Assembly (NCBI RefSeq): GCF_000455825.1
Contig: NZ_ATAO01000024.1
Span: 59,925-123,924, forward strand
DNA length: 64,000 bases
Direction of reading: 5' to 3'
From: Microbacterium maritypicum MF109
Lineage (GTDB): Bacteria > Actinomycetota > Actinomycetes > Actinomycetales > Microbacteriaceae
A model generated the notes under the pieces. The model worked only from the letters and a program-made list of their open reading frames with translations, was not told where the DNA came from and did no database searches. The translations under genes and the position numbers were made by a program. This document shows, in pieces, positions 1 through 7,953 of the stretch (position 1 is the stretch's first letter; each line of letters opens with the position of its first letter).

Positions 1-362
1 GGCTGCGCCGCCCGCTGCGCCCGGATGTCCCAGAGCGCGGTGTCGACCGCCGCCAGGGCGAGCGCGGTGATGACGCCGACCGAGGTCGCACGCGTGGAGT
101 CGTAGAGCCGCCGCCACAGGTGCTCGACCAGACGCGAATCCTCGCCGATCAGCTCGGCCAGGAGGTGCTCGTTGAGCATCGAGAGCGTCGCGCGACCCCC
201 GGTGCCGATCGTGTAGGAGTAGCCGCGTCCGGTGAGCCCGTCGGCGGTCTGGATCGTGACAACGATGGTCTCCTGCTTGAGGAAGGACTGCATGGCGTCG
301 GTGCGCACCTTCTCCACCTCGATGTCGACCAGGCGGGCGGTTGCAGCGGTGATGAGGGTCAC
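1..362 (-). CDS. Mandelate racemase/muconate lactonizing enzyme family protein, N-terminal part (runs off the window)
   Basis: About 120 N-terminal residues of an enolase-superfamily protein are visible. The start is a GTG at 362 behind the Shine-Dalgarno GAGGAAGAG, and the frame stays open to base 1. The capping-domain pattern is recognisable: a TIQTADGLTGRGYSYTIG stretch, then a LWRRLYDST segment and ALAAVDTALWDIRAQ, which leads into the TIM barrel in this family. The barrel with its acid ligands lies outside the window, so the substrate (usually a sugar acid such as galactonate, or a muconate or mandelate) cannot be told. It is divergent from the GntR gene at 495 and a 19-bp palindrome lies 26 bp upstream, so control by that regulator is likely. 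Confidence 0.85.
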   Translation of the reverse strand, partial: MTLITAATARLVDIEVEKVRTDAMQSFLKQETIVVTIQTADGLTGRGYSYTIGTGGRATLSMLNEHLLAELIGEDSRLVEHLWRRLYDSTRATSVGVITALALAAVDTALWDIRAQRAAQ

Positions 363-387
363 GGTGTCTCTTCCTCGAGAGTGTCAC

Positions 388-406
388 AATCAAATTCAAT
401 TTGATT
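388..406. promoter_or_regulatory. 19-bp perfect palindrome, candidate GntR/FCD operator
   Basis: AATCAAATT-C-AATTTGATT is an exact inverted repeat around one central base. It lies in the 132-bp divergent spacer between the MR/MLE gene and the GntR gene, and it is AT-rich in a very GC-rich background. Its position 26 bp from the MR/MLE start suits repression of that gene and autoregulation. Binding by the adjacent regulator is inferred. Confidence 0.6.
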
Positions 407-494
407 CTGCGAACGTACGCGTTCGCCGTTCCCGTGTCAAATGCCCGCCCGGCGCGCCCGATCGACACACAGCCGCCGCACTAGGATTGCGGGC

Positions 495-1169
495 ATGGCG
501 CGAGTGGATGACAGGCGGGATCCCGACGATCCCTCGCTCGCCGAGAACGTCTACGAAGGACTCGTCTCCCTCATCCTCAGCAACGAGCTGCCCGCAGATG
601 CGCGGGTCAACATCAATGCGATCGGCAAGCGCCTCGACGTGTCGCCGACGCCGATCCGCGAAGCGCTCACACGACTCGAGGACGCCGGGCTGGTGCGCAA
701 GACGCACCTCAAGGGCTACCGGACGACACCGGTGCTCACGTCGCGAGAGCTCGCCGACCTCTACGACCTGCGGTTGCTGCTCGAGCCGGTGTCCGCCCGC
801 CGTGCCGCGGAGCGCGCGACCCCGCAGGAGCGCGACGCGCTCGCGACCGAACTGCATCGATACGCGAACGCACCCGGGTCGGCGGAGTTGACCGACTACG
901 CCAGATTCAGCGAACACGACGCCCTGCTGCACCAGCTGATCGCCAGGGCCTCGGGCAACCTCGCGGTGGCCAGGGCGCTGGAGCGCACCCACTTCCACCT
1001 CCACGCCTTCCGGCTCGCCTACGACGTCGAGACCGGCGAGGCGACTCTCGAGGAGCACGTGCGCATCGTGGAGACGATCATCGCGGGTGACGCGGACGGC
1101 GCCGAGGCAGCCATGACGGAGCATCTGCGGGCGGCTCAGGACCGACTGTCGACCCGCACCCCCGAGTAG
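495..1169 (+). CDS. GntR family transcriptional regulator, FCD (FadR-C) subfamily
   Basis: This is a 224-residue one-component regulator. Residues about 12-80 form a winged HTH, with INAIGKRLDVSPTPIREALTRLEDAGLV as the recognition segment. The C-terminal all-helical FCD domain starts at LADLYDLRLLLEPVSARRAA and carries the usual Asp and His metal/ligand positions, for example in FSEHDALLHQLI. I chose ATG 495 over the in-frame ATG at 441 because 441 would place 18 arginine-rich residues ahead of the conserved domain. FCD regulators commonly sense sugar acids and other carboxylates. It converges with the ABC permease ending at 1186 and is divergent from an enolase-superfamily gene, probably its target. 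Confidence 0.9.
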   Translation: MARVDDRRDPDDPSLAENVYEGLVSLILSNELPADARVNINAIGKRLDVSPTPIREALTRLEDAGLVRKTHLKGYRTTPVLTSRELADLYDLRLLLEPVSARRAAERATPQERDALATELHRYANAPGSAELTDYARFSEHDALLHQLIARASGNLAVARALERTHFHLHAFRLAYDVETGEATLEEHVRIVETIIAGDADGAEAAMTEHLRAAQDRLSTRTPE

Positions 1170-1185
1170 ACGCCGCCTGCTCCCC

Positions 1186-2082
1186 TCACCCCTTCACCGC
1201 GCCGCCGAGGAGACCTGCGACGAACTGCTTCTGGAAGATCAGGAACAGCAGCAGCAGGGGCAGTGTCGCCAGCAGCGACCCCAGCATCAGGCCGGAGTAG
1301 TCGACGCGGCTCATGCCGATCATCGTGTTCAGCGCGACCGGAACCGTGTAGTTCGCCTCGGTGTTGAGCATGAGCAGCGGCCAGATGAACGCGTTCCACT
1401 GGCTGATGAACGTATAGATCACGAGCGCCGCGATCTGCGGCTTCGCGACCGGAAGCACGATCCGATAGAACGTGCGCAGCTCGCTCGCGCCGTCGATCCT
1501 GGCCGCCTCGATCAGGCTCGGCGGGAAGTCGAGGAACCCCTGGCGCATCAGGAAGATCCCGAACGCGTTCGCCAGGAACGGCAGGATCACGGCCTGATAG
1601 GTGTCGATCCACCCCATGCCGGCCATGATCTGGAACAGCGGGACCAGCAGCACCTGCATCGGGATCATCATCGTCACGAGCACGAGCGCGAGCAGCACGC
1701 CGCGTCCACGGAATCGATAGGTGGCGAGCCCGTAGCCGCACATGATGCTGACGATCGAGCTGAAGACCGTGTAGATCACCGCGATCAGCAGGCTGTTGAG
1801 CATCACGCGGCTGAAGCCGATGCTCTCCTCCAAGCGGGCGAGGTTCTCCCACAGCGCGTCGCCGGGGAGCACCGGGAGCGGCGTGCCGAACAGCTCCGAA
1901 CTCGGATGGGTGGAGGCGATGACCATCCACAGGAACGGGATGATCGACACCAGCGAGGCCACGACCAGCAGCAGGTAGAGCGGCAGCCGCAGCATGCGCG
2001 AACGGGCGCCGCGCTCCCCCGCTCCGAGGCTGCGGGTGTCGCGGCCGGAGGTGACCAGGGTGCGGGTGGCGAGGTCTGTCAT
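1186..2082 (-). CDS. Carbohydrate ABC transporter permease, MalG type (importer 1)
   Basis: This is a 298-residue inner-membrane permease of the CUT1 family with about six hydrophobic segments after a cytoplasmic N-terminus. The coupling EAA loop reads EAARIDGASELRTFYRIVLP, the contact surface for the ATPase. It is the last gene of a minus-strand SBP-permease-permease set. Its ATG overlaps the stop of the MalF-type permease in an ATGA junction, so translation is coupled. It ends GAVKG, the usual CUT1 MalG tail. No ATPase gene follows; the next gene is the convergent GntR regulator. Confidence 0.93.
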   Translation of the reverse strand: MTDLATRTLVTSGRDTRSLGAGERGARSRMLRLPLYLLLVVASLVSIIPFLWMVIASTHPSSELFGTPLPVLPGDALWENLARLEESIGFSRVMLNSLLIAVIYTVFSSIVSIMCGYGLATYRFRGRGVLLALVLVTMMIPMQVLLVPLFQIMAGMGWIDTYQAVILPFLANAFGIFLMRQGFLDFPPSLIEAARIDGASELRTFYRIVLPVAKPQIAALVIYTFISQWNAFIWPLLMLNTEANYTVPVALNTMIGMSRVDYSGLMLGSLLATLPLLLLFLIFQKQFVAGLLGGAVKG

Positions 2083-2972
2083 GGCTTCTCCCTCATGACC
2101 CGGAACTGCACGACGGCGATGATCGCGGTGATCAGCACCAGCATCCAGGCGATGGCTGATGCGTAGCCGAAGTCGAACTGTCGGAACCCGACCTTGTACA
2201 GGTAGAGCACCGGGGTGAGCGTGGCGTCGTTGGGGCCGCCGCCCGTGAGGATGAAGTTCTCGTCGAACAGCTGCAGTGCGCCGATCGTCGAGGTGATCCC
2301 CGTGAAGATCAGCACCGGCCGCAGCTGCGGAAGCACCACACTCCAGAACGTCTGCCAGCGTCCGGCGCCGTCGACCTTCGCCGCCTCGTAGAGCTCCGGG
2401 GGGATCGACTGCAGGCCGGCGAGGATGATGACCATGTTGTAGCCGGTCCATCGCCAGGTGACGGCGGCGATCACGGAGACACGCGCCCACCACTCGTTGT
2501 TCAGCCAGTCGATCGGGGCGACGCCGATCACACCGAGCATCTGGTTCACGGCGCCGCCGTCGGTGGCGAGCAGCACGCGGAACACGACGGCGTAGGCGAC
2601 CAGCGTGGTCACCGCGGGCAGGAACGTGAGCAGGCGGAATCCCGAACGCCACCGCAGCCATGACTGGTTGAGCAGGTAGGCGAGCCCGACCGCGAGCACC
2701 ATCATCAGCGGCACCTGGACGATGAGGATCAGTCCCGCGTTGAACAGGCTCTTCGCGATCAGCGGGTCGGAGAACAGCCGCTCGTACTGGCCGAGTCCGA
2801 CGAAGCTCGTCACGCCGCCCTCGGTGCGGAACAGGCTCTGCCAGAGCGAGGCGCCCAGCGGATAGGCGAAGAAGAACAGGAGCAGGGCGGCAGCCGGCAG
2901 CACGAACCAGCGTCCGGCCCTGCCCGGGTCCAGCCGTCGGCGGCCGGACCCGGGCGAGGTCGCGGAGGTCAT
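2079..2972 (-). CDS. Carbohydrate ABC transporter permease, MalF type (importer 1)
   Basis: This is a 297-residue CUT1 permease and the partner of the MalG-type subunit that follows. It has a basic N-terminus and a first membrane helix, WFVLPAAALLLFFFAYPLG. The EAA loop reads EAAKVDGAGRWQTFWSVVLP. ATG 2972 lies 2 bp beyond the stop of the substrate-binding protein at 2975, which supports one operon SBP-MalF-MalG. Confidence 0.93.
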   Translation of the reverse strand: MTSATSPGSGRRRLDPGRAGRWFVLPAAALLLFFFAYPLGASLWQSLFRTEGGVTSFVGLGQYERLFSDPLIAKSLFNAGLILIVQVPLMMVLAVGLAYLLNQSWLRWRSGFRLLTFLPAVTTLVAYAVVFRVLLATDGGAVNQMLGVIGVAPIDWLNNEWWARVSVIAAVTWRWTGYNMVIILAGLQSIPPELYEAAKVDGAGRWQTFWSVVLPQLRPVLIFTGITSTIGALQLFDENFILTGGGPNDATLTPVLYLYKVGFRQFDFGYASAIAWMLVLITAIIAVVQFRVMREKP

Positions 2973-2974
2973 GG

Positions 2975-4291
2975 TTACTTCGCGACCTCTCGACCGGTGG
3001 AGGTAGCGAGCTGCGCGGCCGCATCGGCGAGCACGGTGGCGGGGTCGGCGCCGTTCAGCACGGCGGCGGCGACGGCGTTGGCGACGATGTCCGAGGCCTC
3101 TGCGCTGTCCGAGGTGTAGACGATCGGCGGGATCTGGGCCGTGAGCTCTGCGAAGGTCTCGTAGACCGGCTGACCGCCGAAGTACTCGACCGGCTTCGAG
3201 AAGTAGTCCGACTGCAGGGCCGGCAGGTACGAGGGGAAGAGTCCCTCGTTCGTCATCATCGACACCTGGTTGTCGGCATCCGCGAGCACGAAGTCGACGA
3301 ACGCCGCGGCGAGCTGCGGGTTCTTCGCCTGTGCGGGCACCGCGAGCCCCGATCCGCCGTTGTTCGAGGTGCGGGCGCCGCCCTCGTCGAACACCGGCAA
3401 CGGGAGCACGGCGTACTTTCCGCTCAGCTCGGGGGCATCGCCCTGCAGCGTGCCGATCCACCAGACGGCGTCGGCGGTCACTGCGGAGTCGCCGTCTTTC
3501 GCGGAGGTCACCCTGCCGTCCCATCCGGTGACGTTCTTGATGAGTCCGGCCTGGTTCATCTCCTGCAGCATCGTGAGCACGCGCACGGCTTCGGGAGAGT
3601 CGAGCGTGATCTCGCCCGCCTCGTCGAACAGCCCCTGGCCGAGCTGCTGCAGCAGCATCTGGAAGCCGCCACCGGCGGAGAGGTCGGTCGAGAGCAGCGT
3701 GTGGCCGGTCTTCTCCTTGATGACCTTGCCCGCCGCGATCAGATCGTCCCACGTCGTGGCGGCCTCGATGTCGACGCCCGCCTGCTCCACGATGTCGGTG
3801 CGGTAGTACAGCGCGACGGTGCCGGAGTCCCACGGCGCGATGCGCAAGGACCCGTCGGCATCGGAACCCGCGGACCACTTGAACGGGTCGAAGTCGACTT
3901 CATCACCGCCCAGGATCGGGTTCAGGTCGAGCATCCCCTTCGGGAACTGCGTGATGTAGCCGGGGGCGGCATCCGTCTCGATCGTGACCACGTCGGGCAG
4001 GCCGGTGCCCGCTTGGAAGCCGACCGACATCTTGTCATAGGCGTTGTCGTAGCCCACGTCGACGACCTTCACGGTCGTGCCCTCGTGGGCCTTCTCGAAG
4101 TCGGCCGCGAGCCGCTCCAGGGCGACGGCTCCGACATCCCACGACCACACGGTGATCTCTCCGTCGAGCTTCGCGTCGGGGTCCAGCGCGACCGCGTCGG
4201 ACCCTCCGGTCGGCACTCCTCCGGTGGCGCATCCGGCGAGCGCGATCCCGACCGCCGCGAGCGCGGCGATCCCTGTGAGCTTCTTCTTCAT
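2975..4291 (-). CDS. Extracellular solute-binding protein, family 1, lipoprotein (importer 1)
   Basis: This is a 438-residue sugar-binding lipoprotein. The signal peptide MKKKLTGIAALAAVGIALAG ends in the lipobox LAGC, so the protein is predicted to be anchored outside the membrane by a diacylglyceryl-cysteine. The mature protein starts a typical family-1 fold, with EITVWSWDVGAVALERLAADFEK and later DVVTIETDAAPGY. The start is supported by GAAGGAG 7 bp upstream. It is the first gene of the importer-1 unit. A large hairpin separates it from the upstream hydrolase, so it may have its own promoter or be partly read through. The ligand is unknown. Confidence 0.92.
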   Translation of the reverse strand: MKKKLTGIAALAAVGIALAGCATGGVPTGGSDAVALDPDAKLDGEITVWSWDVGAVALERLAADFEKAHEGTTVKVVDVGYDNAYDKMSVGFQAGTGLPDVVTIETDAAPGYITQFPKGMLDLNPILGGDEVDFDPFKWSAGSDADGSLRIAPWDSGTVALYYRTDIVEQAGVDIEAATTWDDLIAAGKVIKEKTGHTLLSTDLSAGGGFQMLLQQLGQGLFDEAGEITLDSPEAVRVLTMLQEMNQAGLIKNVTGWDGRVTSAKDGDSAVTADAVWWIGTLQGDAPELSGKYAVLPLPVFDEGGARTSNNGGSGLAVPAQAKNPQLAAAFVDFVLADADNQVSMMTNEGLFPSYLPALQSDYFSKPVEYFGGQPVYETFAELTAQIPPIVYTSDSAEASDIVANAVAAAVLNGADPATVLADAAAQLATSTGREVAK

Positions 4292-4319
4292 GTCTGACTC
4301 CTTCGTCGTTGAAATGAAT

Positions 4320-4331
4320 ATTGAATACAAT
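4320..4331. promoter_or_regulatory. AT-rich partial dyad upstream of importer-1 binding protein
   Basis: ATTGAATACAAT (outer ATTG/CAAT arms) lies about 30 bp upstream of the ATG at 4291, in an AT-rich patch amid GC-rich DNA. It shares ATTCAAT (bottom strand) with the palindrome at 388-406, so it could be a weaker site for the same GntR protein. This is an inference from similarity only. Confidence 0.3.
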
Positions 4332-4344
4332 CGAGTTCCGCAGT

Positions 4345-4405
4345 GTTCCGGTCGCCGTTCCTGTCGGTTGCCGCCCCGGTAAGCGACAGGAATCGCGACC
4401 GGAAC
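4345..4405 (-). terminator. Long inverted repeat (25-bp arms) after the glycosidase gene
   Basis: Arms 4345-4369 and 4381-4405 are complementary at 22 of 25 positions, with an 11-base loop. The hairpin begins 8 bases after the glycosidase stop codon and lies just before the importer-1 binding-protein gene. There is no U-run, so it could be a Rho-independent-like terminator of the actinobacterial type or an mRNA-stabilising processing hairpin that sets relative expression of the two importers. Confidence 0.65.
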
Positions 4406-4413
4406 GGATGCCG

Positions 4414-6051
4414 TCAGCTGAGCTGCACGGCGAGGTCGATGAACAGCGCAGCCGACCAGCCGAACGCGGTGGTCGCCGTACGCGCCTTCCGACCTGTGTG
4501 CGGGTTGAAGTACTCGTGCGGACCGCCGCCGTGGATCACGAGGGCCACGGTCTGCTCTCGCAGCTCCCGTGCCCGCTCGGGGTACCCCGACGCCTCCAGC
4601 CCCTCGGCGACCAGCATGCTCGTGTTGACCCACACCGGTCCGCGCCACATCCGCTCGTCCGAGAAGTCGGGATCCGATGCTGCGACCGTCGGCAGCCCCC
4701 AGGGCAGGGCGAAGCGCTCGGGGTCGTCGACGGCCTGGCGCAGCGCATCGGCGATCGGCGCCGGCAACGTGCCCGTGAGCAGCGGCATCAACCCGACGAC
4801 CGTGTCGCTGAGCTGCGGCTCCCCGCCGCCATACGCGAGGAATCGCCCGAGGTCCGGATCCCACATGCGCAGCAGCCGCTCCTGCGTGCTCTCGGCCCGT
4901 TCCCTCAACCGCGAGACGTCGGCATCCGGTTCATAGCGGGTCAGCAGGTCCGCGAGCTCCACGTCCTGTCGCACGAGGTACGCACCCAGGTCGGGAGCAG
5001 CTGTCGGCAGTGGACCGTCGAAGATCGGGCTGTCGTCGAGCCCGGAGGAGTACGGGTGCCCGTACTCCGGCATCCCGTCGTGGTCGAGGTCGCTGCCGTC
5101 GAACCACCAGTCCTGCGAGCGGACGATGCGGGTCAACTGCCGGCGCGCGTAGTCGGGGGCGTCCTCGGCCTCGAGCACCTTGCGCAGCGCCCACGCGGCG
5201 AGCGGTGGTTTGGTGAGCGGCACGGGGGCGCTCGGGTCGGCGATCTGCGATCCGGCTCTGCGCAGGTTCGCACGGTCGCTCTCGGGCAGGTCGTCGCTGG
5301 TCGCGAGCACTCCGAGCTCGTGCACCACGTCGGGCAGCTGGCCGTCGGGCTGTGGGAAACGGAACGCGATGTCGAGCTGCTCGCGCGCGAGCTCCGGGTC
5401 GCCGTGTCGCAGTCCCACGGCGATGAAGTACGCATCCCACTGCCACAGGCCGACGTAGCCGATCTTCGACGGCACGATCGCCCTGGCATCGCCCAGCGAC
5501 GGCAGCTCGACGATGTTCGCGCCGAGCACCCACCAGCAGAACGCCGTCATCTCCTGCAGGTCGCCGCGCACACTCGGGCACTTCGCGAACCAGTCGTCCC
5601 AGATCGCCTCGGTCGCGGCGAGCGCCGCAGCGTGGTCGCCGGGCTCGACCGTGACGGTGCGGTCGGCGTCGATGCGGAGGCGAAGACCGTCCCCGAGCGG
5701 ATGCTCCTCGACACTCCCGTCCGGTCGCCGCAGCCGCACCCGCGACCCGGGTTCTCCGCCGAGGCTCAGCGTCGACGGATCGGCGAAGGTCAGCGTCGCC
5801 GCAGCAGCGCCGAACGTCACTCGCGCCGGATGCACGTCGGTCACCGCACGCGCCTCGCCTGAGGCGTCCACCACGATCAGCGCATCGAGCACGCGGCACT
5901 CCGACAGGCGCCGCTCATACTCCGAGGTGTGCACGCGCACGCCGTTCCCGTCCTCCGCGCGGAAGACGAGCACGCGCGAACGCGGCAACGTGAACGGCGC
6001 CGAGGCCAGGTCGAGGTGACGGCCGGCGAGGGCGGCGGCATCCGTCATCAT
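4414..6051 (-). CDS. MGH1-like (GH63-clan) glycoside hydrolase
   Basis: This is a 545-residue cytoplasmic (alpha/alpha)6-barrel glycosidase with no signal peptide. It has an N-terminal beta-rich domain (about 1-165) and a catalytic barrel with family landmarks: LWQWDAYFIAVGLRHGDPEL, FPQPDGQLPD, a DGMPEYGHPYSSGLDDSP acidic stretch, RMWRGPVWVNTSMLVAEGL and GPHEYFNPHTG. These resemble mannosylglycerate/glucosylglycerate hydrolases and GH63 glucosidases. The exact glycoside is not readable. The start ATG 6051 overlaps the permease stop (ATGA), so it is co-translated with importer 2 and probably cleaves what that importer brings in. Confidence 0.8.
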   Translation of the reverse strand: MMTDAAALAGRHLDLASAPFTLPRSRVLVFRAEDGNGVRVHTSEYERRLSECRVLDALIVVDASGEARAVTDVHPARVTFGAAAATLTFADPSTLSLGGEPGSRVRLRRPDGSVEEHPLGDGLRLRIDADRTVTVEPGDHAAALAATEAIWDDWFAKCPSVRGDLQEMTAFCWWVLGANIVELPSLGDARAIVPSKIGYVGLWQWDAYFIAVGLRHGDPELAREQLDIAFRFPQPDGQLPDVVHELGVLATSDDLPESDRANLRRAGSQIADPSAPVPLTKPPLAAWALRKVLEAEDAPDYARRQLTRIVRSQDWWFDGSDLDHDGMPEYGHPYSSGLDDSPIFDGPLPTAAPDLGAYLVRQDVELADLLTRYEPDADVSRLRERAESTQERLLRMWDPDLGRFLAYGGGEPQLSDTVVGLMPLLTGTLPAPIADALRQAVDDPERFALPWGLPTVAASDPDFSDERMWRGPVWVNTSMLVAEGLEASGYPERARELREQTVALVIHGGGPHEYFNPHTGRKARTATTAFGWSAALFIDLAVQLS

Positions 6052-6992
6052 CGCCCTCCCAGCCCCGATGCGGCCATGCTGTTGAGGATCTTCCGCTGAC
6101 CGATGACGAACACGATCAGCATGGGCACGGTCGCGATCGCCGAGGCCGCCATCACGAGTCCGTAGTTGATCGAGCCCTGCTGTCCCTCGAAGGCGTTCAG
6201 CAGCAGGGGAACCGTGAACAGGTCGGGCGAGTTCAACAGCACGAGCGGGAACAGGAAGGCGTTCCACACATCGAGCGCCACGATGATGCTGAGGGCAGCG
6301 AGGCCGGGCTTCAGGTTGGGGAGCACGACGCTCCAGAAGATGCGCCAGCGACCGGCACCGTCGACGATCGCCGCTTCTTCCAGCTCACGCGGCAGAGCCA
6401 GCACGAACTGCCGCATCAGGAACACCGCGAACGGGTTCGCCATGATGCCCGGGACGATCAGCGCGAGGTGCGAATCCACCCAGCCGAGGTTCGACATCAG
6501 CAGATAGAAGGGGATCAGCGTCACCTGCTTCGGGATCATCTGCGTCGCGAGGAAGACGATGAAGAGCACCTTGCTGCCGCGGAACCGGATGCGCGCGAAC
6601 GCATATCCCGCCATCGACGCCGTGAGCAGCGTGCCGACCACCACGAGGATCGCGATGTACGCGCTGTTCAGGTACGCCTGGCCGAACGGGACCGCGTTCC
6701 AGGCCTGGGTGTAGTTGTCGAACGTCCAGGGATCCGGGAGGAACTGCAGCGGGTTCTTCAGCAGCTGCGGCAGGGTCTTGAACGAGGTCAGCAGCATCCA
6801 GATGAACGGGAACACCATGCCGATCCCTGCCACCACGAGCACCACGTGCAGCAGGGTCGAACCGAGCCGGCGGCGTGCGCGGTCGACGGCGGGGCCGCCA
6901 CGGCCACGGGACCGGTAGCCGGGCGCAGTGATCGCGATGGTGGAGTCCGTGGCCGGAGCAGGGCCGGTCAGCGGGGGCGTCTGAATGCTCAT
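6048..6992 (-). CDS. Carbohydrate ABC transporter permease, MalG type (importer 2)
   Basis: This is a 314-residue CUT1 permease. About 45 hydrophilic residues precede the first helix, LLHVVLVVAGIGMVFPFIWM. The EAA loop is EEAAIVDGAGRWRIFWSVVLP. It overlaps both neighbours by four bases (ATGA), the MalF-type permease upstream and the glycosidase downstream, which ties transport and hydrolysis into one translational unit. Confidence 0.93.
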   Translation of the reverse strand: MSIQTPPLTGPAPATDSTIAITAPGYRSRGRGGPAVDRARRRLGSTLLHVVLVVAGIGMVFPFIWMLLTSFKTLPQLLKNPLQFLPDPWTFDNYTQAWNAVPFGQAYLNSAYIAILVVVGTLLTASMAGYAFARIRFRGSKVLFIVFLATQMIPKQVTLIPFYLLMSNLGWVDSHLALIVPGIMANPFAVFLMRQFVLALPRELEEAAIVDGAGRWRIFWSVVLPNLKPGLAALSIIVALDVWNAFLFPLVLLNSPDLFTVPLLLNAFEGQQGSINYGLVMAASAIATVPMLIVFVIGQRKILNSMAASGLGGR

Positions 6993-7951
6993 GCGGGGTC
7001 ATCCTCGTAGTGGACGAATTTCTTCTGCGCGCCGAACTGCACCGCGGTGATGACGAGCGTGAGCAGGAGCAGGATGATGCTCGCGGCGCTGGACGGACCG
7101 AACTCGAACCGCCCGAAGCCCAGATCGAAGATGTGGTAGACGATCGTGCGGGTCGCGTTGTCGGGGCCGGCGTCCTGCACCAGCACATAGACCGTGTCGA
7201 ACGTCTGCAGCGACGAGATGAACGCGACCACCGACGAGAAGAAGACGATCGGGGAGAGCAGCGGCAGGCGGATGCTGGTGAACAGCCGCCACGGGCCGGC
7301 ACCGTCGATGCGCGCCGCCTCGATCACCGAGGGTGAGATGTTCTGCAATCCGGCGAGGAAGATCACGACGTTGAGGCCCATCGACGACCAGATGGTGACG
7401 ATGCAGACGGCGAGGAGGGCCAGCTTCGGGTCCTGCAGCCAGTCGGGCGGGGTGACCCCGAAGACCTTCGCGATCGTGGTGGACAGCAGCCCGTCGGAGC
7501 GGAACATCTGCTGCCAGATCATCGCCACCGCGACCGTCGAGGTCACGACCGGGGCGAAGAACAGGATCAGGTAGAGCGTGCGCGTCTTGAGCTTCTCGAG
7601 TGCGACGGCGACGATCACCGAGAGGCCGAGGCCGATGGGGACCGTGACGATCGCGATGATGAGCGTGTTGAGGATCGCCCGACCGAGGAGCGGGTCGGTC
7701 AGCTGATCGGCGAAGTTGGCGAAACCCACCCAGGTGAGATCGGTCAGCCCGTCCCAGTCCGCGAAAGCGAGCACCAGGCTGGCGGCGAACGGCAGCACGA
7801 CGAACAGCCCCATGCCGATCATCTGGGGGCCGACGAAGACGTACCCCCACAGCCGGTCGCGGCGACGCCAGAGCGCCTCCTTGCGCAGGGGCGGGGCGGA
7901 TGCCGCAGGGGTGACCTGCGGCATCCGCCCGTTCTCGGTGAGAGTGCTCAC
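6989..7951 (-). CDS. Carbohydrate ABC transporter permease, MalF type (importer 2)
   Basis: This is a 320-residue CUT1 permease with helices beginning at MIGMGLFVVLPFAASLVLAF. The EAA loop is EAARIDGAGPWRLFTSIRLP. It begins 2 bp after the binding-protein stop and overlaps the next permease by four bases. Confidence 0.93.
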   Translation of the reverse strand: MSTLTENGRMPQVTPAASAPPLRKEALWRRRDRLWGYVFVGPQMIGMGLFVVLPFAASLVLAFADWDGLTDLTWVGFANFADQLTDPLLGRAILNTLIIAIVTVPIGLGLSVIVAVALEKLKTRTLYLILFFAPVVTSTVAVAMIWQQMFRSDGLLSTTIAKVFGVTPPDWLQDPKLALLAVCIVTIWSSMGLNVVIFLAGLQNISPSVIEAARIDGAGPWRLFTSIRLPLLSPIVFFSSVVAFISSLQTFDTVYVLVQDAGPDNATRTIVYHIFDLGFGRFEFGPSSAASIILLLLTLVITAVQFGAQKKFVHYEDDPA

Positions 7952-7953
7952 TC

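Noticed and set aside
4321..5862. 513-codon plus-strand frame opposite the glycosidase
   Set aside because: Low-complexity Arg/Val/Gly composition with no motif; the opposite strand encodes a coherent enzyme.
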